Source: JALEFZ01 sp039817415
Lineage (GTDB): Bacteria > Bacteroidota > Bacteroidia > J057
Assembly: GCA_039817415.1 (NCBI GenBank)
Contig: JBCBVV010000066.1
Span: forward strand, 1 to 32,540
DNA: 32,540 bases
Direction: 5' to 3'
Positions 31,858-32,540 of the stretch are shown here, in pieces (the stretch's first letter is position 1; every line of letters begins with the position of its first letter). The position numbers and the translations under genes were made by a program. Under the pieces are notes generated by a model that ran no database searches, was not told where the DNA came from, and worked only from the letters and a program-made list of their open reading frames with translations.

Positions 31858-32540
31858 ATGACTATACAGCAAATCTTGAATCAGGAAAGCATCAATTCCC
31901 CCTCATCTAAGAGAATTGGATTCAAAGAACTGAAGAAGCTCAGGCAACTTGGTTTTCATACTTATCCTCATAGGCCCCTCTCCTACTCTAGTTTGAAGGA
32001 GTTTGGTAAATCGCCCCTACACTATATTGAATACTTGACCAAACCCTCGGTTTCCTCACAAGCTATGATAGCAGGGAAGTTGTTTGAAGCCCTGCTATTT
32101 GAAAAGGACATTGAAACTGATTTTCTTGTTTTTGAAAAGCCCTTGCCTGACAAGGACTTTAGGAATAAGGAAAATAAGCAAGCAAGAAGCCTAGCCTTTT
32201 TAGAGGCGGCTACTAATGGAAAGGAGGTAATTGAATCATTTGAATATCAACGAATCCTAGGAATAGCTGATCAAGCCCAATCACATCCATTCTGGAAGAG
32301 GGTTAAAAAATATGCCTTCAAGCATCCTGACAAGAAAACTATCATTGAACCCTCCACCAGGTTAAAGCTAACTGGTATCCCTGACCTTGCTTTCAATCGA
32401 GGGAAAATTGGAGTAGACATTAAGTTTGTAGGTAGTGTGGCAGGATTCAGAAAACGCATATTTGGAAGGACCTATGCCTATTGGATGCAAGCTGCTATGT
32501 ATTCCCTGATTTTTGGGTTTAGGGAATTCTATTTTTTCGC
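31858..32540 (+). CDS. RecE/Exo VIII-like PD-(D/E)XK nuclease, 3' truncated by window end
   Basis: At least 227 codons, open to the end of the window. The protein resembles the exodeoxyribonuclease VIII-like (DUF3799, PD-(D/E)XK) nucleases of phages and integrative elements, which resect double-stranded ends for single-strand annealing. It begins after the short leader with PLSYSSLKEFGKSPLHYIEYL (about 40-60), then AGKLFEALLFE (72-82), the family entry motif. The catalytic core follows: GIPD with D176, VDIKFV with D187 and K189, and the QAAMY motif with Q211. These are the GxxD, DxK and QxxxY elements of the lambda-exonuclease/RecE group. The partner annealing protein would be expected just beyond the window or as the upstream gene. 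Confidence 0.82.
   Translation, partial: MTIQQILNQESINSPSSKRIGFKELKKLRQLGFHTYPHRPLSYSSLKEFGKSPLHYIEYLTKPSVSSQAMIAGKLFEALLFEKDIETDFLVFEKPLPDKDFRNKENKQARSLAFLEAATNGKEVIESFEYQRILGIADQAQSHPFWKRVKKYAFKHPDKKTIIEPSTRLKLTGIPDLAFNRGKIGVDIKFVGSVAGFRKRIFGRTYAYWMQAAMYSLIFGFREFYFF

Noticed and set aside
1..32540. CRISPR array, insertion sequence or rRNA genes
   Set aside because: No regularly spaced repeats, transposase frames or rRNA-like conserved segments were seen.

Overview
The window looks like chromosomal DNA of a marine or soil Bacteroidota, most likely from the Cytophagales. The evidence is three secreted proteins with type IX secretion (T9SS) C-terminal domains, many signal-peptidase-II lipoproteins, tandem DUF1080 domains beside a Tat-exported Gfo/Idh/MocA oxidoreductase, a YHYH/MopE-type lipoprotein, moderate to low GC, and few Shine-Dalgarno sites. 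The taxonomic placement is inference.

Layout. 1-628: a contig-end-like perfect inverted repeat leading into the 3' part of an acyltransferase-3 gene. 893-5504: a sugar:H+ MFS porter and a T9SS-exported Asp-box (sialidase-fold) protein on the minus strand, then a divergent FAD-dependent oxidoreductase. 5629-10676: a very large one-protein signalling system (TPR, transmembrane segment, histidine kinase, receiver, class III nucleotide cyclase), a small lipoprotein and a convergent hypothetical gene.

11008-25461 is the metabolic core, a uronate-utilisation region. It holds a secreted beta-helix protein with two DNRLRE modules and a T9SS tail (probable polysaccharide lyase or binding protein), a GH88 unsaturated-glucuronyl hydrolase lipoprotein, mannonate dehydratase (uxuA), a UxaB-type hexuronate reductase, a complete DctPQM TRAP transporter, uronate isomerase (uxaC), and a DUF1080 plus Tat-Gfo/Idh/MocA pair suggestive of 3-keto-glycoside chemistry. 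UxaC, the reductase and UxuA together convert glucuronate to 2-keto-3-deoxygluconate (KDG). KDG kinase and aldolase, a SusCD pair and a dedicated regulator are not in the window.

25879-26745 is a lone T9SS-exported protein with a strong terminator. 27215-30388 is a minus-strand operon: ECF sigma factor, small one-TM anti-sigma candidate, CpxP/CnrX-like periplasmic sensor, YHYH lipoprotein with a MopE-type metal-binding motif, MORN/YwqK-like lipoprotein, and a truncated SCO (copper chaperone) gene. The first three match the CnrH/CnrY/CnrX architecture in size and topology, so I read this as a surface metal-sensing (probably copper) system.

30960-32540: a degenerate tRNA-like sequence with a terminator, followed by a phage/plasmid-like unknown gene and a RecE-like PD-(D/E)XK nuclease gene cut by the window end. 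This is probably the left edge of an integrated mobile element.
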